Counted from the first letter of the stretch, positions 1 to 8,044 are shown. The stretch: 64,000 nucleotides of DNA from JBLHZY01 sp050633265 (GCA_050633265.1 JBOEGE010000004.1:62001-126000); one strand, 5' to 3'. The notes: generated by a model from the letters alone, not told the origin. Made by a program: numbers and translations.

Positions 1-253
1 CCCATGTTTCCGCCGCCTCGATAATGATCCGCGCGATCCCGCCTTTTTGCATGAAGGTCGCCGCCATCACAAAGAAAGGCACGGCTAGAAATGTCGTTGA
101 ATTGATGCCGTTGATCGCGTGGCCCGCCGCATCCATCAAAGGGCGACCCTCGGTTGCAAGCATCCCCAATGCTGCCACCCCGAGAGAGACAAAAATCGGC
201 GCGCCAAACGCCATCAGAATCAACATGCCAATCAGGCCGATGAGCGCTTCCAT
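1..253 (-). CDS. TRAP transporter large permease, DctM family (N-terminal part only)
   Basis: This is the first 84 or so residues of a DctM-type large membrane subunit of a TRAP (tripartite, ATP-independent) transporter; the rest lies beyond the window edge. It starts with ATG two bases after the DctQ stop, so the two are translationally close. The visible part begins MEALIGLIGMLILMAFGAP and continues with the hydrophobic segments, the GINSTTFLAVPFFVMAA stretch and the AxTFMQKGGIARRI-like region typical of the first half of DctM. In the family this subunit carries the sodium-driven transport path in the inner membrane. It belongs to the leftward TRAP operon with the DctQ and DctP genes. Confidence 0.9.
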   Translation of the reverse strand, partial: MEALIGLIGMLILMAFGAPIFVSLGVAALGMLATEGRPLMDAAGHAINGINSTTFLAVPFFVMAATFMQKGGIARIIIEAAETW

Positions 254-255
254 AT

Positions 256-786
256 CTATTTTACCTTGGGATCAAGAGGGGTATGGACTGGCGCAAGATC
301 GCCGCCAAACGGGCGGTTGCCCTGCAAAAGCATCAGAAAAACACGACCCAAAATAAGCATCATACCAACAGGCAGGGCGAGAAAGACAAGCGGCCCTTGC
401 GGCGCGCGCAAGGTTGAGGCGGACCGCTCATCCAAGAGCAGCGCAAACTCATAGGCTTGCCAGCCATAGATCGCCATGGCGGCACAAAAGCCAATGGTTA
501 GCAGCGTCATCGCCCAGCCCATAAACCTTTGCCAAGCTGTTGGAAGCATTGAGATAAATATCTCTGTAGCGATATGGCGCCGCTCTGCAACAAGCACCGA
601 GCCCGACAGCACCGTTGCCCAGATGATAAAGTAGAGAGAGACCTCTTCAGCCCAATCCACAGCATGCATCGGTGCGATTGCGCGCAGCAAAGCACCCCCC
701 ATGAAAGAGCCCAGAGCCGCCAGAATTAGCAAGCCAATCAACAGGGTTTCAACCCATGTCCAGATGATGAGAATACGGTTTATCAT
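256..786 (-). CDS. TRAP transporter small permease, DctQ family
   Basis: A 176-residue inner-membrane protein with four predicted hydrophobic segments (about residues 8-33, 48-66, 86-108 and 130-153), which is the usual size and topology of DctQ. The WAEEVSLYFIIWATVLSGSVLVAERRHI stretch is the family signature around the second helix. DctQ forms the membrane complex with DctM and helps dock the periplasmic binding protein. It sits between dctM (2-base gap) and dctP (51-base gap) on the same strand. The substrate cannot be read from this subunit. Confidence 0.93.
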   Translation of the reverse strand: MINRILIIWTWVETLLIGLLILAALGSFMGGALLRAIAPMHAVDWAEEVSLYFIIWATVLSGSVLVAERRHIATEIFISMLPTAWQRFMGWAMTLLTIGFCAAMAIYGWQAYEFALLLDERSASTLRAPQGPLVFLALPVGMMLILGRVFLMLLQGNRPFGGDLAPVHTPLDPKVK

Positions 787-837
787 TATGTCTGCTCAAG
801 GATCGCCGCCCGGAGTGCTCCGCGCGGCGAAAGAGTT

Positions 838-1848
838 TTACTTCGCGGCCAATGCAGCGCTTACACGGGAAACAAAATCCGCGTCCATGCCCGAAGCCTC
901 AACGATTTTGCCTTGTGCGGCGACCATTTTTTCGCGCATCGCAGCCAGCTCGGCCGGATCAGCATCGTGATAAGTAACGCCGTTTTCCTCGTTGACCTTG
1001 CGCGCGTTGGCCAATTCTTCGGCGGAATAATCACGCGCCCAACCAACTGTTTCTGCCCAAGCCTCATTCACCGCGGCTTGCTCGGCCTCGGAGAGTTTGG
1101 CCATCGTTGCTTTGGACACCAGCGGGATATAAACGCCCCAGCCAGCATTATCCGCAAAGGCATTCTTGATGCCCGCTTCCCAGAGTTTGCCGCCTGTAAT
1201 GGTCAGATCCGTTACCGATCCAAGCCCATCAATCTGGCCCTGCGTCAGCTGCAAAACGATCTCTGAGCGCGGGGTTGCTTGTGGAGCGGCGCCCATCTCT
1301 TTCATGATCCCCACAACGACAGGGGAAGGCGGCGTTGCGAGCTTTACGCCCGCCAGATCGCCATAGTTTGCCACGACCTTTTCGGTTGTATAGGCGCTAT
1401 TATTGGGGGCGAATTCGAAATGCCCGCCGGTTGGAACGGTGATGCCTTTGGCGGCCAATTTGGCCCAAAGCTCTTCGCCGAGAGGGCCATCAAGGATCGC
1501 CCGTACATCATCACTGCTTGCGCCAAAGAACATCGGCAATGTGATCACCGAAAGGTTTGGCTCAAAACGGCTGAGTGTTGGCGAGGCCTGGATCGACATA
1601 TCAAGCGCACCGGATGCCAGCGCGCGCACAGCATCCGCAGATTTGTAGAGCTGCGCGGCGGGGAAAACAGTGACCGTAAGCGAGCCGCCGGATTTTTCGG
1701 TGATGGCTTCGGCCCATTTTTCAGCCGCCAGATTGCGCACATGGCCCGGAGGCGTTTCAACAGATATGCGCAGTTCGGTCGCAAAGGCACTATGCCCTGC
1801 GCCGATAAGCAATGCAGCGATTGAGGCCGTTTGGATAAAGTGTTTCAT
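838..1848 (-). CDS. TRAP transporter periplasmic solute-binding protein, DctP family
   Basis: A 336-residue secreted protein. The first 23 residues form a signal peptide (MKHFIQ..ALLIGAGHSAFA, likely cut before TEL). The mature part has the DctP fold markers: an N-terminal strand LRISVETPPGHVRNLAAEKWAEAI, then the VFPAAQLYKSADAVRALASGALDMSI stretch and VKLATPPSPVVVGIMKEMGAAPQATPRSEIVLQLTQGQIDG, where the family normally has an Arg that binds a carboxylate. It would capture an organic acid in the periplasm for the DctQM permease. Its gene starts 24 bases after the CoA-transferase gene on the same strand, which suggests that the imported acid is the substrate of that enzyme. Confidence 0.92.
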   Translation of the reverse strand: MKHFIQTASIAALLIGAGHSAFATELRISVETPPGHVRNLAAEKWAEAITEKSGGSLTVTVFPAAQLYKSADAVRALASGALDMSIQASPTLSRFEPNLSVITLPMFFGASSDDVRAILDGPLGEELWAKLAAKGITVPTGGHFEFAPNNSAYTTEKVVANYGDLAGVKLATPPSPVVVGIMKEMGAAPQATPRSEIVLQLTQGQIDGLGSVTDLTITGGKLWEAGIKNAFADNAGWGVYIPLVSKATMAKLSEAEQAAVNEAWAETVGWARDYSAEELANARKVNEENGVTYHDADPAELAAMREKMVAAQGKIVEASGMDADFVSRVSAALAAK

Positions 1849-1872
1849 TGGATCCTCCCATTGGATTTTTGT

Positions 1873-3036
1873 CTATGCCCGGCGTTTTTCGCCAGTGCTA
1901 TTTTGGTTGATTTGTGCATGAATAGGCTCTGTTTGAGCGCCAAGCTTGGGCGCGGGCCGCTGCGTTCCGGGGCCGTTCTGGGCAAAGCGAAAACCCGCAT
2001 TAAGCGCGCGCGTGCCATCCGCCAGATCGAGAAAAACACCCCGCTCTTTAAGATGATCCAGCTTGATTGCCTGTTCAACATTCAACACCCGTGCCGCAGG
2101 AACACCAACAGCCTGCAATTCTGCCTCCCAGTGGCGCGCGTCACGCGTTTCAAAGACCGCTTTAAGCGCGGCATGCATCGCATCAGCATTCTCAATCCGC
2201 GCGATCCGGTTGGCAAATTCAGGCTTTTCAAGAATAGCGCTTAGACCAAGAACTTTGAGCAGTTTTTCAACATGGCGATCATCGACAGCGCCAATTGTGA
2301 TCTCGCCCTGAGCGGTTGCAAAAGTATCGGCTGTTGGTGCGCGCGAAAAGCCGCGATTGCCGGTTCTTTGCGGTGTCTCGCCCGTCATCAGCAAAGGATT
2401 GATCACAGAGAGCATCATCACCAGCGTCGCATCAAGCATCGCCACATCAATCACTTGCCCGCCTTGGCCGCGCGCCCGCGCAACAAGGGCTGTCTGGATC
2501 GCAAAGGCAGCAAGCAGGCCCGTAAACGTATCGACAATCGGGATGCCAACGCGCATCGCCGGATCGCCTTCTTGCCCCGAAAGATGCATCAAACCCGAGA
2601 GGCTTTGAACGATTTGATCAATCGCCGCAACATCAGACATGGCGCCGCTTTGCCCAAATCCAGAGATCGAACAATAGATCAAATCGGGGTTTTGGGCCTT
2701 AATAGAGCCGAAATCCAGCCCAAGGCGCGCCATCACACCGGGGCGAAAATTCTCAACCACAATGTCAGCCTCGGCCATAAGATCAAGCGCGGCTCTCTTG
2801 CCCTCGGCTGATTTCAGATCGAGAATGATCGAGTCTTTGCCAAGATTGATCCCCTGAAAGGCGGGCGCATTGCCCTGCTCTTGGGGTTTGGCGGTATAGT
2901 TGCGCAGAGGATCGCCCTGCGCGGATTCGATTTTGATAACCCGCGCGCCGTTGAGCGCCAAGAAATGCGTCGCAAGTGGCCCCGCAACCACGTGGCTAAA
3001 ATCTACAACTGTGATGCCATCGAGCGCTTGGGGCAC
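1873..3036 (-). CDS. Family III CoA-transferase (CaiB/BaiF/Frc family)
   Basis: A 387-residue protein of full family length. It opens with LDGITVVDFSHVVAGPLATHFLALNGARVIKIE, the classic CaiB/Frc N-terminus, followed by DLKSAEGK, DIVVENFRPGVMARLGLDF and NPDLIYCSISGFGQSG. Asp169 in VGIPIVDTFTGL aligns by eye with the catalytic Asp of formyl-CoA transferase. Family members move CoA between acids by a ping-pong mechanism. Here it lies between two HgdB-like proteins upstream and a TRAP transporter downstream, a layout like the HadA/FldA transferase beside HadBC/FldBC dehydratases. A MarR-type operator candidate lies 17 bases before its start. The exact acids are unknown. Confidence 0.9.
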   Translation of the reverse strand: MPQALDGITVVDFSHVVAGPLATHFLALNGARVIKIESAQGDPLRNYTAKPQEQGNAPAFQGINLGKDSIILDLKSAEGKRAALDLMAEADIVVENFRPGVMARLGLDFGSIKAQNPDLIYCSISGFGQSGAMSDVAAIDQIVQSLSGLMHLSGQEGDPAMRVGIPIVDTFTGLLAAFAIQTALVARARGQGGQVIDVAMLDATLVMMLSVINPLLMTGETPQRTGNRGFSRAPTADTFATAQGEITIGAVDDRHVEKLLKVLGLSAILEKPEFANRIARIENADAMHAALKAVFETRDARHWEAELQAVGVPAARVLNVEQAIKLDHLKERGVFLDLADGTRALNAGFRFAQNGPGTQRPAPKLGAQTEPIHAQINQNSTGEKRRA

Positions 3037-3052
3037 ATTCGTTCCTTTCAGA

Positions 3053-3073
3053 ATAGTTACATCAGTGAACTAT
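3053..3073. promoter_or_regulatory. Inverted-repeat operator candidate, copy 2
   Basis: ATAGTT (3053-3058), a 9-base spacer and AACTAT (3068-3073) form a 21-base inverted repeat. It fills the 36-base gap before the CoA-transferase gene and its last base touches the stop codon of the upstream gene. The same arms and the same spacing occur at 5327-5347 beside marR. The repeat therefore probably binds the MarR protein; that assignment is inference. Confidence 0.7.
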
Positions 3074-4368
3074 TAGAGGCGTCTGTCAACAGGATTTCGC
3101 GATTGACTGCGAAGAATACCGGCCCGGACCAATTCATGGGCGCCTGCGCTATCCCATTTGCGCGCATCAACCATGTCTGCGGTGATCTCAACCACCTCAA
3201 CCCCAGCATTGCGCAGGTCGTTGGCGATGAAACGGGTGCCATAGCCAGAGGGGCGATCGCTTTCGGGAATCAGCATCACAGCGACATCAATTCGGTAATC
3301 CCGCGCCTGCTGAACAAGCCATTCATTGGCCCAAGGGGGCTGATGCAACTGCTCGTTCATGCTTACCACCCGGGCCGCAAGCGCGCGCAGATAATGCGCG
3401 GGCGTCGTGCCCTGGGCCTTGCGGATATAGCCGTCTGCCGCGAAAGGAAGATACATCGACCAAGCAAAAACCGCCCCGAGATCTGCCTCAAACGCGCTGT
3501 AAAACTTCGTATCAAACCAAAGACCCGCGCCGATCCACATCATCCGCGTGCGCTCATCCTCAACCACCGCGCTGTTGGTACTGATCCGCTGCGCGACCTC
3601 ATCGCGGAACCGCTCCGCATGAGCGAGCGCCCAATCAGAGCCGCGATGCCACTGTGGGATCATCACATTTGGGATTTGCTCGGAAATACGCACAGGACAG
3701 CGCTTAGCCGCGGCAATCATCTTTGAAGCTTCCTCAAAGATCAGCTCTTGGCGCTGGATCTGCTCCATATAGGCCGCAAAAGCAGAATGATCGAAATTAC
3801 GCTGTGTTAGAGCCTCAACCCGAGCGATCAATGCCTCGATTTGGCTTTGCATCAGATCGAGCCGGGCGGAGCCATAGAGGCTTTCCCAATCGTCGCGCGC
3901 GCGCCGCCACCAGCCGCTTTCATTCTGCGCCGGAGCAGGGCTGTGAAGGAGGGAAAGAGGGGCGCCGGTGATCTTGGACCATTGCTGAAATATCCGCTGA
4001 TGATCATCGGCACTTTGGCGCGCGCAAAGAATCGCAGGATCGGGCAGCCCGCCCCATGGCTGGCGCTCGGTATCGCCTTGGAGCGCAGCAATGAGCGGCA
4101 GCGCCGAATATTTTGCCAATTGATCATGAAAGCCCATTTCCTGCGCGGCATCCAGATAGTGGGCCGAAAGCTGCTTGGCTGAAATTACCGAGGACCACCA
4201 CTGATTCACCACAACCGGCATGCCCATCGCATGAAAAATCTCATGCGGCGTATCTGCGTTAACAAAGGCGTATTTCTCGCCTGCATTCAGGCGCGCACGC
4301 AGCGATTTTGCCCATTCTCTCTGATAAGCCAGCGCAGCGCCGGAAGCTTCAAGCGGTTGATAGCTCAT
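3073..4368 (-). CDS. HgdB/BcrB-like protein, 2-hydroxyacyl-CoA dehydratase family, without canonical Fe-S cysteines
   Basis: A 431-residue protein related to the D-component beta-like subunits of 2-hydroxyacyl-CoA dehydratases and benzoyl-CoA reductases. Family marks are the N-terminal PHEIFHAMGMPVVVNQWWSS, LPDPAILCARQSADDHQRIFQQW, and the DERTRMMWIGAGLWFDTKFYSAFEADLGAVFAW block. The C-terminal VMLIPESDRPSGYGTRFIANDL replaces the usual cysteine-containing loop. Only two cysteines exist (C115 and C224), and neither sits where the three cluster ligands normally lie, by eye. The true enzyme class is therefore uncertain: it may be a non-radical relative. The ATG overlaps the stop of the upstream partner gene by four bases, so the pair is likely co-translated. 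Confidence 0.75.
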   Translation of the reverse strand: MSYQPLEASGAALAYQREWAKSLRARLNAGEKYAFVNADTPHEIFHAMGMPVVVNQWWSSVISAKQLSAHYLDAAQEMGFHDQLAKYSALPLIAALQGDTERQPWGGLPDPAILCARQSADDHQRIFQQWSKITGAPLSLLHSPAPAQNESGWWRRARDDWESLYGSARLDLMQSQIEALIARVEALTQRNFDHSAFAAYMEQIQRQELIFEEASKMIAAAKRCPVRISEQIPNVMIPQWHRGSDWALAHAERFRDEVAQRISTNSAVVEDERTRMMWIGAGLWFDTKFYSAFEADLGAVFAWSMYLPFAADGYIRKAQGTTPAHYLRALAARVVSMNEQLHQPPWANEWLVQQARDYRIDVAVMLIPESDRPSGYGTRFIANDLRNAGVEVVEITADMVDARKWDSAGAHELVRAGILRSQSRNPVDRRL

Positions 4369-5306
4369 GGCGCGAGTTCCTTTTTCAGCGGCGCAAGATC
4401 GCGCGCATCAGGCCAGCGCGGGATCGGCCCGAAATCAAGAACCGCGCAATGGACCGCTTTTGCCGCCTTGCCAATGTCCGGCGCGAGCCAGCCCCAAAGA
4501 TCATCATGCGGCTCAACCTGCCAAATGATGCGATCAATCTGCGCCTCGATAAGTGCGGCCTTGATCGCCTCCACAAAACTGTTTTGGCCCTGGCGCGCTG
4601 CAAACGGATTGGTCGCAAAATCGCGCTGCGCGGCCAGCTGATCAAGCGCTTGCTGATCAAGTGCCAGAACGCCAATGCTTTCAATCATCTCATGCAAGGC
4701 GCTATTGCCAAGCGGCCCGCCAAGCAACGCATATCGCAAACCAATTTTGGCGGCGGGCCGGAGATGTTTTTCGACCTGTCCTGAGGAAAACCCCTTGGGA
4801 TTTTCAAACAGCGCCTTGCGCAAATCAAAGGCGTCTGCACCCGAAAGCAGGCCAAGCTCTTGGGCGGTTTGCAGGCGCTCAAGCGGCTCTAACCCTGCGG
4901 AAATTGGCGGCATATCCGCCAAGGACAGCGCTGATTTGATCCGACGCATCTCTGCATCATTGAAGCGATCTTGCGGCGCGCCTATCGCGGGAAGGTGATT
5001 GCTTAGCAACAATTTGGGCGCATCATTGGGCAACAGGCCTTTGCGCGCCAATTCGCACCCGTAGTGAAACGCATGAACGGCGCCCGGGCTTTCGCGCAGC
5101 AAGACAATGGCACCAAATCCATTAAGTGCACCCGCACCAAGCCGCATCAGAAAACTCGCAGCAAAGGGATCCATGAAAGGTTCGATAAAGGCCGCAACTG
5201 CGGGGCAAGGCACGCTCGGCGCGAGGGTAATATCGCGCAGATTTATCCCGTTTGCCGCGAATACAGTAAACGGAAAGCCATGACCAAAAGCCCCTATTTG
5301 CATCAT
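4365..5306 (-). CDS. HgdB-like partner subunit, 2-hydroxyacyl-CoA dehydratase family, short and cysteine-poor
   Basis: A 313-residue protein if it starts at the first ATG of an ATG-ATG pair, which follows a GGGGGAAGGAA ribosome binding site; the longer reading frame upstream would run into the regulator gene and lacks support. It resembles an HgdB-fold subunit: AAGINLRD-type start, IEPFMDPFAASFLMRLGAGALNGFGAIVLL, IGLRYALLGGPLGNSALHEMIESIG and IDRIIWQVEPHDDLWGWLAPDIGKAA. Where the family has cluster cysteines (before the helix in DPFAASFL, after AIVLL, and in the C-terminal loop) this one has Asp, Glu/Ser and His-Asp-Asp. Its three cysteines (C34, C84, C287) lie elsewhere. It is also shorter than usual subunits. 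It is first gene of the leftward unit. Confidence 0.7.
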   Translation of the reverse strand: MMQIGAFGHGFPFTVFAANGINLRDITLAPSVPCPAVAAFIEPFMDPFAASFLMRLGAGALNGFGAIVLLRESPGAVHAFHYGCELARKGLLPNDAPKLLLSNHLPAIGAPQDRFNDAEMRRIKSALSLADMPPISAGLEPLERLQTAQELGLLSGADAFDLRKALFENPKGFSSGQVEKHLRPAAKIGLRYALLGGPLGNSALHEMIESIGVLALDQQALDQLAAQRDFATNPFAARQGQNSFVEAIKAALIEAQIDRIIWQVEPHDDLWGWLAPDIGKAAKAVHCAVLDFGPIPRWPDARDLAPLKKELAP

Positions 5307-5326
5307 TTCCTTCCCCCTTTCCCCAT

Positions 5327-5347
5327 ATAGTTCATCGGATAAACTAT
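5327..5347. promoter_or_regulatory. Inverted-repeat operator candidate, copy 1 (marR / dehydratase-like intergenic)
   Basis: ATAGTT (5327-5332), spacer CATCGGATA and AACTAT (5342-5347). Within the spacer ATC and GAT also mirror each other, so nine of ten base pairs of the 21-base palindrome match. It lies between the divergent marR and HgdB-like genes, 20 bases before the latter's start, a usual place for a MarR-family operator that represses both sides. Confidence 0.75.
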
Positions 5348-5409
5348 TCTTCCCGTCAAGCCCGCACTTTATCTCGCGCGGCGCATCGGCTACCAAGCGC
5401 TGGTATTTC

Positions 5410-5901
5410 ATGGCAAAGGATGCTGCGTTGACCAAGCTTACAACACCTGCAGGAACCGAGATCAAACTTGGGCCACTATCGCAGGATTTGCTGTTTCTGA
5501 CGCGCAACCTTCATGCGCTTTTGCGCCCCGAGGCGACCGATCTTCGCGAAAAACTTGATCTTGAGAGCGGTGTTATCGGTGTTTTGAGTATCATCTGGAT
5601 GAACCCCGGCATGTCGCAAAATGATCTTGCCGCATCGGTTGCTTTGAAGAAATCAGCCGTTACAAAACTGGTCACTTCGCTTGAGGGGCGCGGCCTTATC
5701 CTGCGCCAAAAGGTAAGCGCAGATCGCCGGATGAATGCGCTGAACCTGACAGAAGAAGGGCACCTACTGATCACCCAGATCCGCGATCTTACAAAGATTA
5801 TGCATGCCAAGATTTTCGCCGATATTCCCGAAAACGAGCGCGATGTGTTCTTCTCGGTGCTTGGGCGGCTGGTGAATTCGCTTGGTACGCCCGCGCCCTA
5901 A
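5410..5901 (+). CDS. MarR-family transcriptional regulator
   Basis: A 163-residue winged-helix regulator. The core runs LESGVIGVLSIIWMNPGMSQNDLAASVALKKSAVTKLVTSLEGRGLILRQKVSADRRMNALNLTEEGHLL (about residues 50-120), with the recognition helix at KKSAVTKLVTSLE and the wing SADRRMNALNLT. There is no cysteine, so direct thiol sensing is unlikely; a small ligand such as an acid or acyl-CoA would fit. It is divergent from the HgdB-like pair, with an inverted repeat in between and a copy before the CoA-transferase gene. It is therefore inferred to be the local repressor of this catabolic-looking unit. Confidence 0.93.
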   Translation: MAKDAALTKLTTPAGTEIKLGPLSQDLLFLTRNLHALLRPEATDLREKLDLESGVIGVLSIIWMNPGMSQNDLAASVALKKSAVTKLVTSLEGRGLILRQKVSADRRMNALNLTEEGHLLITQIRDLTKIMHAKIFADIPENERDVFFSVLGRLVNSLGTPAP

Positions 5902-5976
5902 CATGCCAGACCCAATTCCGTGTGCATTCCTTTTTCTGCCTTGCAGAAACTTATCCATCAAAGCATGCTTGCTGAG

Positions 5977-6771
5977 ATGAATGTTGCACCTCAACTTTTG
6001 GTTTTTACAGATCTAGATGGCACCCTGATCGCGCACGAAAGCTATAGCTGGGCGGCCGCTTCCCCTGCACTTACAGCCCTCAAAAATATCGGCGCCGGGA
6101 TCATACTGGCGAGCAGCAAAACAGCCGCTGAGATGATTGTGCTGCGCGATGAATTGGGGCTGAACGATTGGCCGATGATTGTTGAGAATGGGGCCGGTGT
6201 TTTGCCCCCGGGAAGCCGCGAGATGCCGGGGCGCGAAAGCTATCATGCGCTGCGGGATATATTGGCACAGATCGCCCCGGAACTGCGCAAATATTTCCTT
6301 GGCTTTGGCGATATGGATACCGCGCAGGTGATGGCGCAAACCGGGCTGTCGCGCGGCTCTGCTTTGCTTGCCAAAGAGCGCGCCTTTTCGGAGCCGGGGA
6401 TTTGGAGCGGCAGCGACCAAGAGCGCGATGCGTTTTTTGCGCTTTTGGCTGAGCACGGGATTTTTGCACGCGAGGGGGGGCGCTTTTTGACCCTTTCTTA
6501 TGGCAAGACCAAGGCCGATCAAATGGCCGCGATTATCGCTCAGATCGGCCCAAAAATAACCGTGGCACTTGGCGATGCCCCCAATGATATCGAGATGCTT
6601 GATGCCGCCGATTATGGCGTTATCGTTGCCAATCCAAATCGCTCACCCCTGCCCCGCCAGCCGAATGAAGCAACCGGGCGGATCACCCGCACAGAGGCCA
6701 GCGGCCCCGCAGGCTGGAACAGCGCGATCCAAGCGCTTATACTGCGGCTAAACCTTGATAAAGGACTGTAA
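5977..6771 (+). CDS. HAD-IIB phosphatase, glucosyl/mannosyl-3-phosphoglycerate phosphatase type
   Basis: About 264 residues from the chosen ATG, which puts the HAD motif I (VFTDLDGTL, Asp12 and Asp14) near the N-terminus as in the family; an in-frame ATG at 5920 would add 19 residues and no start has a clear ribosome binding site. Motif II is in ILASSKTAAEM, the Lys motif in LSYGKTKADQM and motif IV in LGDAPNDIEML. The family removes the phosphate from a hexosyl-3-phosphoglycerate to give the compatible solute glucosyl- or mannosylglycerate. The next gene, two bases on, encodes the matching synthase, so the pair forms a two-step pathway. Confidence 0.85.
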   Translation: MNVAPQLLVFTDLDGTLIAHESYSWAAASPALTALKNIGAGIILASSKTAAEMIVLRDELGLNDWPMIVENGAGVLPPGSREMPGRESYHALRDILAQIAPELRKYFLGFGDMDTAQVMAQTGLSRGSALLAKERAFSEPGIWSGSDQERDAFFALLAEHGIFAREGGRFLTLSYGKTKADQMAAIIAQIGPKITVALGDAPNDIEMLDAADYGVIVANPNRSPLPRQPNEATGRITRTEASGPAGWNSAIQALILRLNLDKGL

Positions 6772-6773
6772 AC

Positions 6774-7994
6774 ATGGCTGATTTTCATCAGAACGGCAAT
6801 ATCGCTACGCTTCACAATCTGCGCACGCGCACGCTTGATGAAATGACTTATGAGCTGGAAACCTTCGCCCAAACGCGCAAGATGTCTCTTATTCTGCCCT
6901 GTCTTTATTCCGAGCTTGAAACCGAAGCGATGCCCAATATTTTGGCTGAGCTCTCCAAAGTCACTTACCTGCATCGCATCATTATTGGCCTCGATCGCGC
7001 CGATGAAGCGCAGTTTCGCCACGCCCAGGAATTCTTCAAAGGGCTCAATCAAAACCACATCGTAATTTGGAATGACAGCCCGCGGATGCTTGCCCTTGGG
7101 GCGCGGCTTCAAGCGATGGGCCTTGCGCCCGCTGAGCAAGGCAAGGGCAAAAATGTTTGGTCGGCCTTGGGCTATCTTATGGCCTGTGAGGACAGCTCTG
7201 TTATGGCGATTCACGATTGTGATATTGTCACTTACACCAATGAAATGTTGGCCCGGCTGATCTATCCTGTGGCCAATCCGAATTTCCCCTATCAGGTCGC
7301 AAAAGGCTATTATGCGCGGGTGGGTCAAGGGCATCTGAATGGGCGGGTAACGCGGCTTTTGGTTAGCCCTTTGTTGATCGCTTTGAAGCGGGTTGTTGGG
7401 GATCGCGATTACCTCGATTATCTGCGCAGTTTTCGCTATCCGCTTTCGGGCGAATTCGCGATGCGCACCAGCATTTTGCCCGATCTGCGCATCCCTTCTG
7501 ATTGGGGCCTTGAGATCGGCGTTTTGTCTGAAGCCTGGCGCAATCTCGCGCCCAAAGCCGTTTGCCAGGTTGAGATTTCGGACGCCTATGATCACAAGCA
7601 CCAAGACCTGAGCGCCGAGGATGCCAATGCTGGGCTTTCGCGCATGTCGATTGACATTTGCAAAGCGATTTTTCGCAAGCTCGCCACAGACGGGACAATC
7701 TTTACCCCGAATGTTTTTCGCACCTTAAAGGCCACCTATTATCGCAGCGCGCTTGATCTGCTTGAGGCCTATTACAACGATGCGCAAATGAACGGGCTAA
7801 CGATTGATCGCCATAAAGAAGAGCGCGCGATTGAGCTCTTTGCCGAAAACCTGATGCTTGCCGGGCAATCCTTTTTGGACAACCCAAATGAGACGCCTTT
7901 CATCCCGACGTGGAATAGGGTGCATTCGGCCGATCCGAGCTTCTTGCATGATATGCATGCTGCTGCACGGGCCGATTGCGCGGAATTCGCATAG
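6774..7994 (+). CDS. gpgS: Glucosyl-3-phosphoglycerate synthase (GT81-like glycosyltransferase)
   Basis: A 406-residue cytosolic GT-A fold glycosyltransferase. GKGKNVWSALGYL (residues 123-135) precedes the metal-binding DCD motif (148-150, MAIHDCDIVTY). LARLIYPVANPNFPYQVAKGYYAR, GRVTRLLVSPLLIAL and YLDYLRSFRYPLSGEFAMR are long conserved stretches of GpgS/MPGS enzymes. It would join NDP-glucose (or GDP-mannose) with 3-phosphoglycerate; by overall pattern I favour the glucosyl enzyme. The phosphatase gene directly upstream completes the route to a solute known elsewhere to rise with salt stress and nitrogen shortage. Substrate preference cannot be settled by eye. Confidence 0.82.
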   Translation: MADFHQNGNIATLHNLRTRTLDEMTYELETFAQTRKMSLILPCLYSELETEAMPNILAELSKVTYLHRIIIGLDRADEAQFRHAQEFFKGLNQNHIVIWNDSPRMLALGARLQAMGLAPAEQGKGKNVWSALGYLMACEDSSVMAIHDCDIVTYTNEMLARLIYPVANPNFPYQVAKGYYARVGQGHLNGRVTRLLVSPLLIALKRVVGDRDYLDYLRSFRYPLSGEFAMRTSILPDLRIPSDWGLEIGVLSEAWRNLAPKAVCQVEISDAYDHKHQDLSAEDANAGLSRMSIDICKAIFRKLATDGTIFTPNVFRTLKATYYRSALDLLEAYYNDAQMNGLTIDRHKEERAIELFAENLMLAGQSFLDNPNETPFIPTWNRVHSADPSFLHDMHAAARADCAEFA

Positions 7995-8044
7995 GGCGCA
8001 AATTAGCTAAGCTGCATCGTGCCAAGCGCTGCTTGCTATGTATG

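Noticed and set aside
5307..5507. N-terminal extension of the smaller HgdB-like protein
   Set aside because: It would cover the operator and the start of marR; the ATG pair at 5306/5303 has a good ribosome binding site.
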